In this document: piece after piece, positions 25,639 to 37,000 of the stretch
Position numbering within the stretch: the first letter of the stretch is position 1
Layout: every line of letters begins with the position of its first letter
Source of the DNA: Nannochloris sp. 'desiccata'
Taxonomy: Eukaryota > Chlorophyta > Trebouxiophyceae > Chlorellales > Chlorellaceae
Direction: 5' to 3'
Length of the DNA: 64,000 nt
NCBI GenBank assembly: GCA_019044685.2
Contig: JAGTXX020000007.1
Location: 434,001-498,000, forward strand
The notes under the pieces: model-generated
What the model was told of the DNA's origin: nothing
Seen by the model: only the letters and a program-made list of their open reading frames with translations
The model's database searches: none
Translations under genes and position numbers: made by a program

Positions 25639-26384
25639 CAGTGCTTCGTTTAAGGATTTTGGCCTGGCATTTTTTCCCGGCATTTTTTCGTCCCTGGCCT
25701 GTTTTTCGGCATTCTGCCCCGGCATTTTTTCTGGATTCTGCCCCGGCATTTTTTCCATTTTTTTTCTTGACAGCATCAGGCACTATTTCTGAGCAGCGCA
25801 GATGCGCCTTATTGAAACATGGCTGGAATTTCTTTAGATTACATCTTTAAAAAAGCAAAAACAAGGAACTACAAATGCGCTCCACGACGCTTTTTCTTCG
25901 CCTTCCATACCTTTTTTCCTCTTCTGCAACAAGGAAGAAAATTCAGATTTGAATTTGGGTGGCTTATTTTAAGAAGTTAAGCATACAGATGACATCACAT
26001 ACCTTCAAAGCAGGTTCTTTGAACGGAGAAGAAGTCAAATCAATGGGTTGTTGCAAGTGCTGGACAGCCATGACTCGATCAAAGATCTGGGCAACCAAAG
26101 TTCGGACTAAGTCCTGATCATTGGTCTGCCGAGTGGTATCCATAGTGATAATGAGAGAATAACCTCTTACAAATGAACTTTTGTTAATTTAGTACTCTAA
26201 AACTGGCCTAAATCTCCGGCATTTTTTCAAAATTTTCGAAAAAAACGGCATTTTCCCCCGGCATTTCTGGCCCGCCGGAGCTCCGCTCCGGCACTTTTTG
26301 CACGGCATTTTTTCCTGTTCCTGCGCCTGAAAATGCCGGAAAATTGGCATTTTCCGGCATTTTCGGCATATATGCCGGCTAAAC
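25639..26384. repeat. Transposon unit 1
   Basis: First direct copy inside the element. Compared with unit 2 it lacks 6-7 bases near 25731 and differs at a few single positions; its right terminal repeat stops after GGCTAAAC. Confidence 0.85.
25834..26143 (-). CDS. Possible small protein within transposon unit 1
   Basis: A start codon opens 47 codons (begins MDTTRQTNDQDLVRTLVAQI, exon 26003-26143) ending at a good donor, GTATGT. A TTGCAG acceptor 79 bases on leads to a basic second exon (25834-25923). The joined product would be 76 residues. The intron is host-like in size and signals, which suggests a fragment captured from a host gene rather than a transposase. The exon 2 frame is uncertain: another frame gives the plausible basic end VWKAKKKRRGAHL. 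Function not recognised. Confidence 0.3.
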
Positions 26385-27161
26385 CAGTGCTTCGTTTAAG
26401 GATTTTGGCCTGGCATTTTTTCCCGGCATTTTTTCGTCCCTGGCCTGTTTTTCGGCATTCTGCCCCGGCATTTTTTCCATATTTGGATTCTGCCCCGGCA
26501 TTTTTTCCATTTTTTTTCTTGACAGCATCAGGCACTATTTCTGAGCAGCGCAGATGCGCCTTATTGAAACATGGCTGGAATTTCTTTAGATTACATCTTT
26601 AAAAAAGCAAAACAAGGAACTACAAATGCGCTCCACGACGCTTTTTCTTCGCCTTCCATACCTTTTTTCCTCTTCTGCAACAAGGAAGAAAATTCAGATT
26701 TGAATTTGGGTGGCTTATTTTAAGAAATTAAGCATACAGATGACATCACATACCTTCAAAGCAGGTTCTTTGAACGGAGAAGAAGTCAAATCAATGGGTT
26801 GTTGCAAGTGCTGGACAGCCATGACTCGATCAAAGATCTGGGCAACCAAAGTTCGGACTAAGTCCTGATCATTGGTCTGCCGAGTGGTATCCATAGTGAT
26901 AATGAGAGAATAACCTCTTACAAATGAACTTTTGTTAATTTAGTACTCTAAAACTGGCCTAAATCTCCGGCATTTTTTCAAAATTTTCGAAAAAAACGGC
27001 ATTTTCCCCCGGCATTTCTGGCCCGCCGGAGCTCCGCTCCGGCACTTTTTGCACGGCATTTTTTCCTGTTCCTGCGCCTGAAAATGCCGGAAAATTGGCA
27101 TTTTCCGGCATTTTCGGCATATATGCCGGCTAAACGAAGCACTGGGCTAAACGAAGCACTG
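26385..27161. repeat. Transposon unit 2
   Basis: Second direct copy, with a complete right end whose terminal 17 bases occur twice in tandem. Confidence 0.85.
26586..26894 (-). pseudogene. Second copy of the captured small gene
   Basis: Same two exons as in unit 1 (26754-26894 and 26586-26674). One A is missing in a homopolymer of the last exon, which changes the last residues and stop. First exon identical as far as I can compare. Confidence 0.3.
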
Positions 27162-27169
27162 CTCTGAAT
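27162..27169. repeat. Right target site duplication of hAT-like element
   Basis: CTCTGAAT, matching 25631-25638 exactly. Confidence 0.88.
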
Positions 27170-27174
27170 TTATA
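27167..27174 (-). promoter_or_regulatory. Displaced H3 TATA box
   Basis: TATAAATT on the H3 strand, overlapping the right target duplication. With the transposon removed it would lie about 55 bases upstream of the H3 ATG; now it is about 1.6 kb away. Confidence 0.65.
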
Positions 27175-27233
27175 GCCAGCGGAGGGCTGCTACGCGTTCT
27201 GAAACGCAGCAGGAACGGCGAGCTGGGGAGAAT

Positions 27234-27337
27234 GGCACACCTATCCGGGTTAGGCCCAATCCTGGCCTCTGAGGGGTGCTCCCAAAAAGTGATGCCCTGA
27301 GAGGCCAGGGATGGCCAGAACCCGGATAGGTGTGCCA
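27234..27337. promoter_or_regulatory. Histone promoter dyad, H3-H4
   Basis: Imperfect inverted repeat of two about 37-base arms. The left arm has CACACCTATCCGGG then TTAGGCCC; the right arm has GGCCAGGGATGGCCAG then CCCGGATAGGTGTGCC. The same arms recur between H2A and H2B but nowhere else seen in the window, so they are probably histone-specific control sites. A TATA-like CATATATTTG follows at about 27353, some 80 bases before the H4 ATG. Confidence 0.75.
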
Positions 27338-27429
27338 GCCCGCAAATTTCTCCATATATTTGGCTTTCCCCGCTTCATTTTGCTTTATCTCAACTTTGGT
27401 TTTCCTTTTAAAACCCCAAACTCAACTAA

Positions 27430-27747
<318 letters not shown>

Positions 27748-27839
27748 GTGGATTACTCTGCTTTGCTCCTGGCTCTTACAGCACTCACTGGTGGTTCCTT
27801 GCGGTTCCTTCAGGTGCTAACAACAAAAAACCAAACACT

Positions 27840-27855
27840 GGTGTTATTAAACACC
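27840..27855 (+). promoter_or_regulatory. Histone 3' stem-loop, H4
   Basis: GGTGTT-ATTA-AACACC, followed by ACC and a slightly diverged downstream motif, ACTGGGAA, where the other three genes have TAGGAAA. Confidence 0.85.
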
Positions 27856-28229
27856 ACCTAACTGGGAATCACTCTTTACACAACAATAGAACACATCTTA
27901 ATGTAATACCTCACACAGTCTAGTGCCAGCAACAGCTTGCCATCTCTAAGCAGTCTCTTCTGACCTCTCTCCCTGATCTCAGCGGCAGGAAAGCAAAGAA
28001 TTTGCTGAACCAACATATAGAGAGAACACAGTCTACACTGGCTTTTACTGTATATGACTGCAGCTACCATTTGCAGTCTCCCACAAGAACAGCAGCAGCA
28101 CTAGTCTGCCTGCGTATTACAGCAGCGCGGAATTCAACGATGACTGTTGTGTTCTGCCTTTTTCTTTACATATGCTTTCATTACTTCTGCTAATACTGTA
28201 ACTATTGATCTGATAGTTTCCTAAGAGGT
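27856..28229. other. Intergenic, convergent H4 / H2A
   Basis: Between the two 3' stem-loops. No gene or repeat recognised. Confidence 0.5.
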
Positions 28230-28245
28230 GGTGTTTAATAACACC
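28230..28245 (-). promoter_or_regulatory. Histone 3' stem-loop, H2A
   Basis: Same 16-base stem-loop on the H2A strand, 63 bases past the stop, followed by ACCACCTCTTAGGAAA. Confidence 0.85.
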
Positions 28246-28308
28246 AGTTGTTTGGTTTTTTTTTTGTGTGTTGAAGTAGGAGAGAAGAGAAGAGGCGGCG
28301 GTAAACGC

Positions 28309-28686
28309 TTACTCGTCCTTCTTGCCAGACTTCTTGGGGAGCAAGACAGCGTGGATGTTGGGGAGCACACCACCCTCGGCGATGGTGACACCGGCCAAGA
28401 GCTTGCTTAATTCCTCATCGTTGCGGACAGCCAACTGGATGTGGCGGGGCACGATACGGGTCTTCTTGTTGTCGCGAGCGGCATTGCCAGAGAGTTCGAG
28501 AACCTCAGCAGCCAAGTACTCGAGGACGGCAGCGAGGTACACGGGGGCACCAGCACCGATGCGCTCAGCATAGCGTCCCTTCTTGAGGTAACGAGCGACA
28601 CGGCCAACAGGGAACTGAAGACCAGCCTTGGCTGACTTGCTCACGGCCTTCTTGCCGGAGGATTTTCCTTTTCCGCGTCCAGACAT
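28309..28686 (-). CDS. H2A: Histone H2A
   Basis: Core histone H2A, 125 residues, no intron. [20 protein letters not shown], then [20 protein letters not shown], the acidic-patch region [19 protein letters not shown] and the docking region [21 protein letters not shown]. The C-terminus lacks an SQEF or SPKK motif, so it is neither H2A.X nor a plant H2A.W type. The in-frame ATG at 28761 is rejected because the histone N-terminus begins at 28686. Divergent from the clustered H2B with a 334-base spacer. Confidence 0.97.
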   Translation of the reverse strand: MSGRGKGKSSGKKAVSKSAKAGLQFPVGRVARYLKKGRYAERIGAGAPVYLAAVLEYLAAEVLELSGNAARDNKKTRIVPRHIQLAVRNDEELSKLLAGVTIAEGGVLPNIHAVLLPKKSGKKDE

Positions 28687-28799
28687 GGTTGAGTAGGGTG
28701 AGTGGGTGGGTGTAGGTGTAAAACCAGAGAATAGATAAAGAAAAAGAAGCAGGGAGGGCATGACTATGTAAGCACCACCTCTGTGAAGTGGAGGCCTGA

Positions 28800-28886
28800 G
28801 AAGCCAGGGATGGCCAGGACCCGGATAGGTGTGCCATCAAAATCGACCACACCTATCCGGGCTAGGCCCGGTGCTGGCTTGTGAGG
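28800..28886. promoter_or_regulatory. Histone promoter dyad, H2A-H2B
   Basis: Left half has GCCAGGGATGGCCAGGACCC continuing into GGATAGGTGTGCC; right half has CACACCTATCCGGG then CTAGGCCC. The halves are the same two arms as in the H3-H4 promoter but in swapped order, so the CACACCTATCCGGG strings point outward toward each gene. A TATA-like CTATATAC at about 28932 precedes the H2B ATG by about 85 bases. Confidence 0.75.
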
Positions 28887-29020
28887 GCTCAATTTGAAAG
28901 CCTGGAAGGCCTCTGAACCTCAGTGAAGGTCTATATACTTGCCACACCCTTTCCACTGCCCCTTTATCCTAATAATCTTGGTTACCACTTTGTGTCACCT
29001 ACCCCCACAACTCCATCACA

Positions 29021-29555
29021 ATGGCTCCCACCTCCGGAAAGAAACCTGCTGCCAAGAAGGCCGTCAAGAAGGACGCCTCTAAGAAGAAGTCCAAGAAGGG
29101 TGTTGAATCCTACAAGCTTTACATCTTCAAGGTGTTGAAGCAGGTGCACCCCGATACCGGTATCTCCTCCAAGGCCATGGCCATCCTCAACTCCTTCATT
29201 GCCGACCAGTTCGAGAAGATCGCCTCCCAGGCTGCTCAGGTTAGTAGTATCTTATCTCTATCTTTGGTTGATTGAGAGAATTAATACGGGGGTCAGAGCT
29301 ATTTGGACATCCCAGTCTTCAGATCACCCTTGCCGCTTGCGTGGTAACAACACCGTCTGAACACACTTACGAACATTATTCTCACCTCGTTATTCTCTCT
29401 CTTTTCCCTATCTACAGCTTGCTCGCGTCAACAAGAAGCCCACTCTTACTTCTCGCGAAATCCAGACTGCCGTCCGCCTCGTTCTCCCCGGTGAGCTTGC
29501 CAAGCACGCCGTCTCTGAGGGCACCAAGGCCGTGACCAAGTTCACCTCTGCCTAA
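29021..29555 (+). CDS. H2B: Histone H2B, clustered copy with one intron
   Basis: Core histone H2B, 118 residues. Exons 29021-29239 and 29418-29555 join in phase 0. The tail is [20 protein letters not shown] followed by [12 protein letters not shown]; the fold reads [35 protein letters not shown] and [16 protein letters not shown]. It differs from the intron-rich H2B at 56 in tail length and in many core positions. It carries the 3' stem-loop at 29606 and shares its promoter with H2A, as expected for a replication-coupled copy. Confidence 0.97.
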
Positions 29556-29605
29556 GCGCCTGGCTCTTTGTATTTTTTAAAAACCAAATCAAAAAAAAAT
29601 CAACT

Positions 29606-29621
29606 GGTGTTATTAAACACC
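29606..29621 (+). promoter_or_regulatory. Histone 3' stem-loop, H2B
   Basis: GGTGTT-ATTA-AACACC, 50 bases past the stop, followed by ACCACCTGTTAGGAAA. Confidence 0.85.
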
Positions 29622-29744
29622 ACCTGTTAGGAAAATTAATTACACCGCACAGAGAAGCACAAATTAAGTTGCTCAGCCCCGGCTTTCCAATCTTTTTGCA
29701 TAAAATGATCAATTTTGAGCAACAGAAGAGCGAAATTAAATCAT

Positions 29745-30578
29745 TTATTTGCTCATTAGACTCTTCACCATTGGATGATTCAATGGATTCAATAAGGCGT
29801 CGATGTCTTTGCTATGTACCCGAGCAGCAGCCAAAGCTTGCTCTGCCACCTGAACGCGAGAAATCACACGAGCTTTAGAAGTGAGATAAAGCCTAGTAAG
29901 ACAGTTAACAAGCAAATAATATCACGATGAATGTAATACAGTACAGCGAAAGCCATCTATACTTACCAATGCATCTTGGCGTCTCTTTGCTACTTCGGCA
30001 GTCAGTTTAGCAATATTGCCGCGAGCTTGCTCTGACCCAACAAGAGCCTCCTCCACCGCTTTCATCATTGTATTCTTTTGATCCTCCAATATTTCAACCT
30101 GTTTATATGCTGCTGATAAGTCCTTATCCAAGCCAACAAGCGCTGCTTGGTGTTCTTTGGCTTGATCTTCTAGGGTGATTGCTAACTGCTTTTCTCTTTC
30201 GGCAGACTTTTCTGCTACTGCGGCTGCTTTTAATTCTGATTGATATTTATCTTGAATGCGACGTTCTTCTCCATGGCTGTCATAGACCTGGTAGCCGACC
30301 TGTCCAGTGAGGGAAATAGTAATATAGAAGAGTCAGAGAGTTGTAAAAATAAATCAAAAAAACTATTTAAGTTTACGACAGCGGGAGAGGCCAAGCAAGC
30401 GGAGAAGATCAGATGGGGTTTTTCAACAGATGCCGCATCCCCATGGGGTAATTCATCTACACCACCAATAATATAGAATACGAAGTTCCCGTTATGCAAT
30501 CGCTTGTTGCCGCACCTGGCCATAATAAAGCGCCACACCTCCAATTGCTGCAAATTTTGCTGTTTGCAAAATCCCCAT
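29745..30578 (-). CDS. Membrane-anchored coiled-coil protein, unknown
   Basis: Not recognised. Three exons (30516-30578, 29967-30299, 29745-29849) join in phase 0 and give 166 residues. Residues 3-20 (ILQTAKFAAIGGVALYYG) form one short hydrophobic helix with a small-residue face, and the remainder is a long charged coiled coil (Glu, Lys, Ala, Gln rich) ending in LLNPLNHPMVKSLMSK. Such an N-anchored, coiled-coil layout suits an organelle inner-membrane or tethering protein, for instance a MICOS-like factor, but no motif proves it. Its start codon is 695 bases from the divergent ClpP gene. Confidence 0.6.
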
Positions 30579-31273
30579 CGTGATTAAACTAGGAATTAGA
30601 TGCGAGTATATACAACTGGGTTTTGTTTAATCAATTAAAAAATGTATTCAACAGATGTTTTTGAGATACAAGAGAGAGAGATTAGGTCAACCCTAGGGGC
30701 AACGTTCAGTTCTAGCTCACCCTCCGACGGCGCTTGTTGTGAAATGGAGTAGTTAAAGAAGCTTTGGGAGCTGTGTAGCAAAGAAGAAGGATTTGACAGC
30801 ACCATTATGTACTTCATCAAAGAAAATATAGATCAATTGAATGTGTGTGAGCGTTAACTGTACTAAAGAAAGCTGTTTTGATCACCGCCCGGCTGCCCCA
30901 CCGTCGGCAATCAATAACCTAACAAATAGAACCGATTTTTACTAATAAGGGCGGGATTTATGATCTCATACGTGTCCAAATGAGGAATATGTGCCCTTTT
31001 TTGGAACATTTTCGGGTCTTATAGCTATAATGAAGTGCTGCCCTGAATGCAAGACCTTCCATTCCAGCCAAAGAGACGAGACTTTCGCAACATACTTAAG
31101 TTCAAGAAATCATCAAACAATTGCATTCTAAATTTCCTTATTAATGTATTTTTGGACACTGGCGGCGTTGTTATTGTTGTAACGGCATAAGTGAATCCCA
31201 TCTCTTATCAATCATAGATAATTAGTGCAGGGCCTTAAATCGATTTAGCTTTACAAAAAACAGAATCACGAAA
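30579..31273. other. Divergent upstream region before ClpP
   Basis: Promoter space for the coiled-coil gene and for ClpP. A 61-codon leftward frame at 30635-30820 has no coding support. No motif recognised. Confidence 0.45.
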
Positions 31274-32609
31274 ATGATGCTTAGCATTCAGAAGCCGTCA
31301 TTGGCGCAAGGACTCCGTTCCTCTGCTCTTAAGCCCAACGCAAATGGTGGACGCAAATGCCATCTTACAGTCGCAAAAAGGTATGGCTAAGCCGCTTTCC
31401 CCTGTTCTTATCTACATTTCAAATGCCGTTACAACCCTTCATTCTGACACTGATCAACTGACCTTGTCAACCTTTTATATAATTTTTCTCAGCAGTAACC
31501 TTTGGACGCCCGAATCCTCAAGAGCCGTCCAGTTCACTGATGCACTGTCTGCCGATAAAAAAATCTATGCCAACCAGGGACCTCCCCCTCCCAGTCCATT
31601 TGTCGTAGAGCGCTTCCAGCAGGTAAGAAAAGATGCTGAAATTTATTATAAAAATTTGAGGAATGATGTGGTCGTTGACTGACGTCGATTTCGTTTTTTT
31701 TTCCAGGTTGTTTCTCAACTGTTCCAGCAGCGCATTGTCCGCATTGGTGGTCCAATTGAAGACGAAATGGCCAATCTTTGTGTTGCACAGCTGTTATACC
31801 TTGATTCTGTCAGCCCTAACCAGGATATTACCCTCTACATCAATGTAAGCACCACCTACTCTCCAAATTTCATATCTTCCCCCCCCCCCCCCCCCCCCCC
31901 CCCCGCTTTTTCTCTACAAAAAATTTAATCTTCCCCCACCTAATAGTATCTTTTATTAAACTTTATATCCTCTACCCCATCATAAAACTAATGTTCTTCT
32001 ATTTCTTTATATATCCATTCAACAGAGCCCTGGTGGATCTGTCACTGCTGGTATGGCAGTCTTCGACACCATGAGGCATGTACGACCCAACGTCTCAACA
32101 GTGTGTGTTGGCCTTGCTGCCTCAATGGGAGCCTTCTTATTGGCCTCTGGACACCAGGGAAAGCGTTATTCTTTACCTAATTCTCGTATTATGATCCATC
32201 AACCTCTTGGTGGAGCTCAGGGCCAGGCTGCCGATATTGAAATTCAGGTAAGCGATCAAGACAAAAAAAAAAAAAAAAAACGCTGACGGAAGCCTTTTTG
32301 TATTTCATCCCCTGTTCTGTTACTTTAAGCCGAATTCGTCAATTAATTCACTTTCTGTAAAAAACTCTGTACATTCTGATTTTATATTCCTCAACTACCT
32401 GCTTCTACTTCTCTATTTTCTTGCTACAGGCGAACGAAATCCTGCACCACAAATCTTGCCTCAACAGCTACCTTTCAGAATTTACTGGGCAGAGCATGGA
32501 ACAGATTACTTTGGACACAGACAGAGATTTCTTTATGAGTGCACAAGAGGCAGTAGATTATGGATTAATTGATGCTGTTGTTCAGAAACCACAGATGGTG
32601 ATGCCTTAG
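31274..32609 (+). CDS. clpP: ATP-dependent Clp protease proteolytic subunit, nuclear-encoded
   Basis: Serine peptidase subunit of the ClpP tetradecamer that degrades proteins fed by ClpC/ClpX chaperones inside an organelle. Five exons: 31274-31380, 31493-31622, 31707-31844, 32026-32247 and 32430-32609; 258 residues. The catalytic triad is in place: Ser in [11 protein letters not shown] (about 159), His in [15 protein letters not shown] (about 181) and Asp in [18 protein letters not shown] (about 229). The first about 50 residues ([20 protein letters not shown]) are a Ser/Arg/Lys-rich leader without acids, a transit peptide for plastid or mitochondrion; the sequence does not settle which. Introns contain a 26-base C run and an 18-base A run. 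Confidence 0.95.
31879..31904. repeat. Poly-C tract in ClpP intron 3
   Basis: 26 consecutive C on the + strand, prone to length error in assembly. Confidence 0.9.
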
Positions 32610-33060
32610 AGAAATCAGCAGTTTTCTCCTAGCTGGTTTGATTTATATTTTTCGGGTGATGTCGGGGGATGAAAAGTGGTGGTGCTGATGGTTTCTATTT
32701 TCTTCTATATCTTTTCTGGCACAATTCAATGTTCAATATAAAGTGTAATAATGCCTAGGTCTTGTGAATTAGTTTAGTCTTACAAAGAAAAGAAAAAAAC
32801 TAGAGAGCTATGATGAAAATTAACGGAAAAAAATCAAATTGGGAGGTCAGACGGTGCAACAAGAGCAGCGGAGGAAGAATGAAAAGAGATTAAAAGAGAA
32901 ATATAAGAATTAAAAAAATGAAAGGAAAAGCTGGGAAAATCTACCTTTGCGGTTCATTACTAATCATACAAAACAATATACGGCTTTCTGTTATGGTAAA
33001 CAAAAAAATTTAAAACCATCTAGAAAAGTAATTCGACGGCATTTTTTATTTTTATTTTTG
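32610..33060. other. Convergent 3' flanks, ClpP / one-helix protein
   Basis: AT-rich, no feature recognised. Confidence 0.5.
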
Positions 33061-33527
33061 TTAAAGTCCAATATCAAGTCCGCCTCCAGTGGAGAAACCA
33101 AACACTTCAAGAATTCCTTTGTTTGTCACAGCCTCAATAATCAGCAGTGCAATCCAGCCAATCATAGCAGCGCGGCTATTAAGGCGTTCTGCGTTGTCAA
33201 CAAAGCCAAACATCGGGGGAGGGGTGGTGGGTTGGCGGGGAGGCTGGGTGACTCCCTTGGGAGCAGCTGCCATGGCGATGATATTGACCTGACGGCGGGC
33301 AGAGACTTGACGAAAAGTCTTTGTGGTAGGTCTGCAAGGGGGAAAATGTAGAAGTAATGAGATAATGAGTTGGTTAAAGGAGGGAGAGGGAGGCGCACAG
33401 GCAGCGTCTCAGAGCCTTAGTTTGCAAAGGGAATAGAATTGCAAATTGCTGGTTTCTGTGAAGCGTACCTGCTAGTAGAGAATACCAAGGAAGATCCGAG
33501 AGGCTGTGCAACGGTTAACGCCTGCAT
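33061..33527 (-). CDS. Plastid one-helix protein (OHP/HLIP type light-harvesting-like)
   Basis: Single-helix member of the LHC superfamily; such proteins bind chlorophyll and carotenoid during photosystem assembly and in photoprotection. Exons 33469-33527 and 33061-33331 join across AG/A into 109 residues. The leader MQALTVAQPLGSSLVFSTSR plus an Arg-rich stretch is a simple plastid transit peptide. The mature part has a Pro-rich spacer, then the chlorophyll-binding helix FVDNAERLNSRAAMIGWIAL followed by LIIEAVTNKGILEVFG, with the E-x2-N-x-R motif intact. An OHP1-like role is likely from length and single helix. The internal Met at 33273 is not the start; the transit peptide exon precedes it. 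Confidence 0.9.
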
Positions 33528-34061
33528 ATTTGCTGGTTTCTAAGCGAATTGGGCTGAAGAACGAGTGAGAGAAACGTCGATCACTTGGAAGCTACCAACA
33601 AAAGTTTATTGCGCGGCAGTGAAATGTGATATATCCAAGTAGAATATATAAAGCAAGATGATGTGGTGGAGCAGGAGCCTTTTTAATGTCTGGCTGAGTG
33701 GAGCACGCAGTGGCGTGAGGCGGTACAACTTTTCCAATGTACCTCACGATGAGCCAAAAAAACAAAAATTAAAAAACCAATTTCCTAGGGCTTGGTCATA
33801 CTAATCATCCTTAATTCGTTCTACGAAACGGTCTAGAGGCCAGACAATGCCTCGGCCCTTGGTTTTGGGCTAGGCTATTGCAACCTCGCAATCAATCATC
33901 AGTGCTTCAGTGCTTTAGACTTCACTGACGCCTCTATTTAGCTGCTGAACACACTCTGGTGATTTATCTAAACTTATTAAGCTGGCGAAAAGGGTCATAC
34001 AGCAATAATCATCACAGACCCCCTCTAGCAAGTTTTATTATTCTTTTGTCTATACTATAGC
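33528..34061. other. Divergent upstream region
   Basis: 534 bases between the one-helix gene and the Enhancer-of-polycomb-like gene. A GAAGCTACC-rich stretch and short palindromes are visible but no recognised element. Confidence 0.4.
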
Positions 34062-37000
34062 ATGGGTCTCCTCTCGTGGCTGAGTCTCGATAAAAAACGA
34101 GGCGGTGACAACGCTCTCGATAGGTATGTAGCACCATATTTCTAGAATTAATTTTTAAAAACCCAAAACCAATGGAGGTGATGGGAATTGGCGGTGATGA
34201 ACAAGCCATGTTTTTAAATAGCAGTCAGCTTGCAAATTTTATATGGAAATCATTATATTACGCTACGCATCCTATCTAGGTTTTATAAAATATATTTTAA
34301 CCTCTGTTTCAAATCATTTCATCACTATTACAGGGACAAGGGAGAGGGACCTAGCAAAAAGCATACCGGTGCCGCTGCTGCCTCTGCCCCAAAAACTCGT
34401 AGCAGAGCTCCTAGTGAAGAAAGAGACCGACAGCCATCAAAGAAAAATGCATCATCTAAGAAAAATTCTGCGGCGAGTGATAAAAAGCGAAAACAAGTGA
34501 AAGATTCTCAGAAAAAGTCGTCGTCTTCAGCATCTCGCAAGCAGCAGCAGCAGCAGGAAAAGAACAAGGCTTCTGGCTCCGGTATTGCAGGAAGGGCAAC
34601 GAGAGGTGGTGCCACAGCAAATGGAGGACGTGGGAGATCTTCTTCACCACCTCGGGCAACTGCCAATGGTATCAACAAACGCAGTGGTGGCCGGGATGGC
34701 GCCAATAATAACAGAAACATGTCCCCTCCTAGAAAGCAGCAGCAGCAGGAAAAGAAAGCTGAGGTATATAAGAAAGCATCTAAAAAGAGACGTAGAGATG
34801 CTTCTCCTTCTAGTCCTACCACCAGCACAGCAGAAGCAGCAGCAGCAGATGCCCCAAAACGGCAGCAGCAGCAGCAGCAACTTAATATTGCTGGTGCGAC
34901 GACAACTACTGGTGGTCTGAAACGCGTCCGTTCTTCCTGGCGTCTTCGTCCTCTTATTGTAGACGAGAAACTCCGTGTTTTTGTGGAAGGCAGGGACGAA
35001 GAGCTTTTACACTACGATGGCGGTGAATTTTGGAAATGGCTCAAAGACTGTGAAGTTGGAGCAGCAGATCCTACAGACGGCTTTCCGTATCCTTTAGTCG
35101 TACAAGATTCCGATCTCCGTACTGTATTAGAAATCAAAGAACCTGCTGCAATTCTACCACAAACAGCGGCAGCAGCTGTGGCAGCAGCAACAGCAAAGCG
35201 GGCGAAGAAAAATGCATCAGATGGTACTGCTGCGATTACTGTGCCTACTTGGAGTGTATTGCCTGAAAAACAACGTGCAGATGCTATGCTCCGTGCCATG
35301 GATCCTAGCGATGTCCCAGTAGTGAATAGAAACGCAGGAGGCGATACTAGCCTACCAGATGTACATGGCTCTTCTGCTGCTGCAGCAGCGGTCGCCGCTG
35401 CCTGGTCTTCAGCACAAGCTGCTCTGGCGTCTGATCCTCCGTTTCTTCGGTATGTGCAACCGACCCCTGATGACCTTGATCTCGCTATAGAGTACGATTT
35501 GGATGAAGAAGATGAAGAATGGCTTGCTACTTATAACGAGTCTGTGAAAAGGCACGGAGGTGGCAATTCCAAAGCGCGCAGTGCGAAGAAACCCCTCGCT
35601 GAAGAATGGCTTGAACATCTCATTGATCGTATGGAAAAGGAATATACGGCAGAGTTACAACGCCACCCTGAGAAATGGGTTCTTGGTGCAGGGGCAGGGA
35701 ATAACATTGGAGATGGTGCTGCGCCTGAAGTGAGTCTACCTCCAATCGAGGAGGTTTTCCCACTGGAAAAATGTCTTCAATTAGAAGGGATTAACCAGTA
35801 CGAAAGTGTGGTGAAAGCTGTGTATAAATACTGGGTTGTGAAACACAGAAAAGCAGGCAGACCCCTGATCCCTCGTCTTTGGTATGAGCCTCCCTGGGAC
35901 AAAAAAGCAGCTGCTAGAAGATTAGCTTCTGCTGATGGTGCTGAAGAAGATGGCGGTGATGGTGTTTTTGCCGGCCATGAATCCCCTCTAGCCCTGGCAG
36001 GGATCAGAAAAAGAAGAATGGATGCAATGGAGGTCCGAGGTCGATTTGAAAATATCCGAAGAGATCTCGAAGCTGCTCGAACTTTAGCTGACCAGGTCCG
36101 TCGTCGTGAGAAGCTGAAACGACGGGAAGCGCAGTTGCTAAAAGAAGAATGGGCTGCACGGATGCAAGATGTCGCTGATGGGCAGAGAGTAGTATTGGTT
36201 AAAGGTAAACTGAAAGAACGACCTCCACAGGTGCATGCATTAAAAATGCTGAGCCGCGCTGGAGCTCACGATTCACGATCTGCTGCTGCACAAGCCGCTG
36301 CTGCTGTGTTAGGATTTGATCCGTTTGATTTAGGAGGGGAGATTATGCCTGCTGTAGCGGAAGATCGAGCCGCTCGGTTGGCGGCCAGAAGGGACGCCAG
36401 GGACGCCGCTGCTGGATTCTTATTATTTCCTACGCGTCCTGCTGCAAAGACGCAGCCACCGCCTTCAACGACCTCACAACGTCCATTATCACGACCTGTA
36501 TCTGCTCTTCACCGTCCAGCTTCTGCTGCTGGAGGCAGCAGGAGCGGAGCTGGTGCTGGAGTCCGAGGCCCCGCCCCAGTTCGAGGTGTCACCCGCGACC
36601 CTCACTGCGTCTGGTGCGGCTCTGAAACCTCTGATTCTTTACTTTTAGGATGCAGAACGTGCCACAGATGCTTTTGTTTCAAATGTTTCCAACGGAGACC
36701 TGGCCTGGGAGTGAATAATTGGAGCAGAGCAGTAAAAGATGCTTTGTACCAATGCGTTATTTGCAGAGGGCTGGAAAATGAAGAGGATGGTGATTTGGAA
36801 CTGCAAGAACTGGGCTATGATGGTGGTACTGGTGGAAATGCTAGTGCAGATGCGAGTAAGAGGAGAGCAGCTCGAGCTGCTGACCGAGGCGGCGGTAGTG
36901 CTTTCTATGAGGTTGAAGGTGGTGCTGATGGACTCCCAAAGGTTATACAGCCACGTAGAGCGACTGGCCAGTTTGCACCCTTCCCGAAATCCTCTGATCC

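Larger units (their letters stand above)
25639..27161. mobile_element. Non-autonomous hAT-like DNA transposon, internally doubled
   Basis: Ends are perfect 14-base inverted repeats, CAGTGCTTCGTTTA at 25639-25652 and its complement at 27148-27161, flanked by the direct repeat CTCTGAAT. An 8-base target duplication and a CA-TG terminal pattern are hAT hallmarks. The interior is two nearly identical units, 25639-26384 and 26385-27161. The first has lost the last bases of its right end; the second has its right 17 bases (27128-27144) repeated directly (27145-27161). Each unit holds about a dozen GGCATTTT-type motifs clustered near its ends, resembling the subterminal transposase-binding repeats of hAT elements. 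No transposase is encoded. The units differ by only a few bases, so the doubling is recent. Confidence 0.85.

Noticed and set aside
25641..26602. Mirror open frames rich in Phe/Pro/Ala and in Lys/Gly/Asn
   Set aside because: They arise from the repeated GGCATTTT-type motifs of the transposon on either strand, not from selection for a protein.
28687..28761. N-terminal extension of H2A from the ATG at 28761
   Set aside because: The conserved histone N-terminus MSGRGKG begins at 28686; the extension lies in the promoter.
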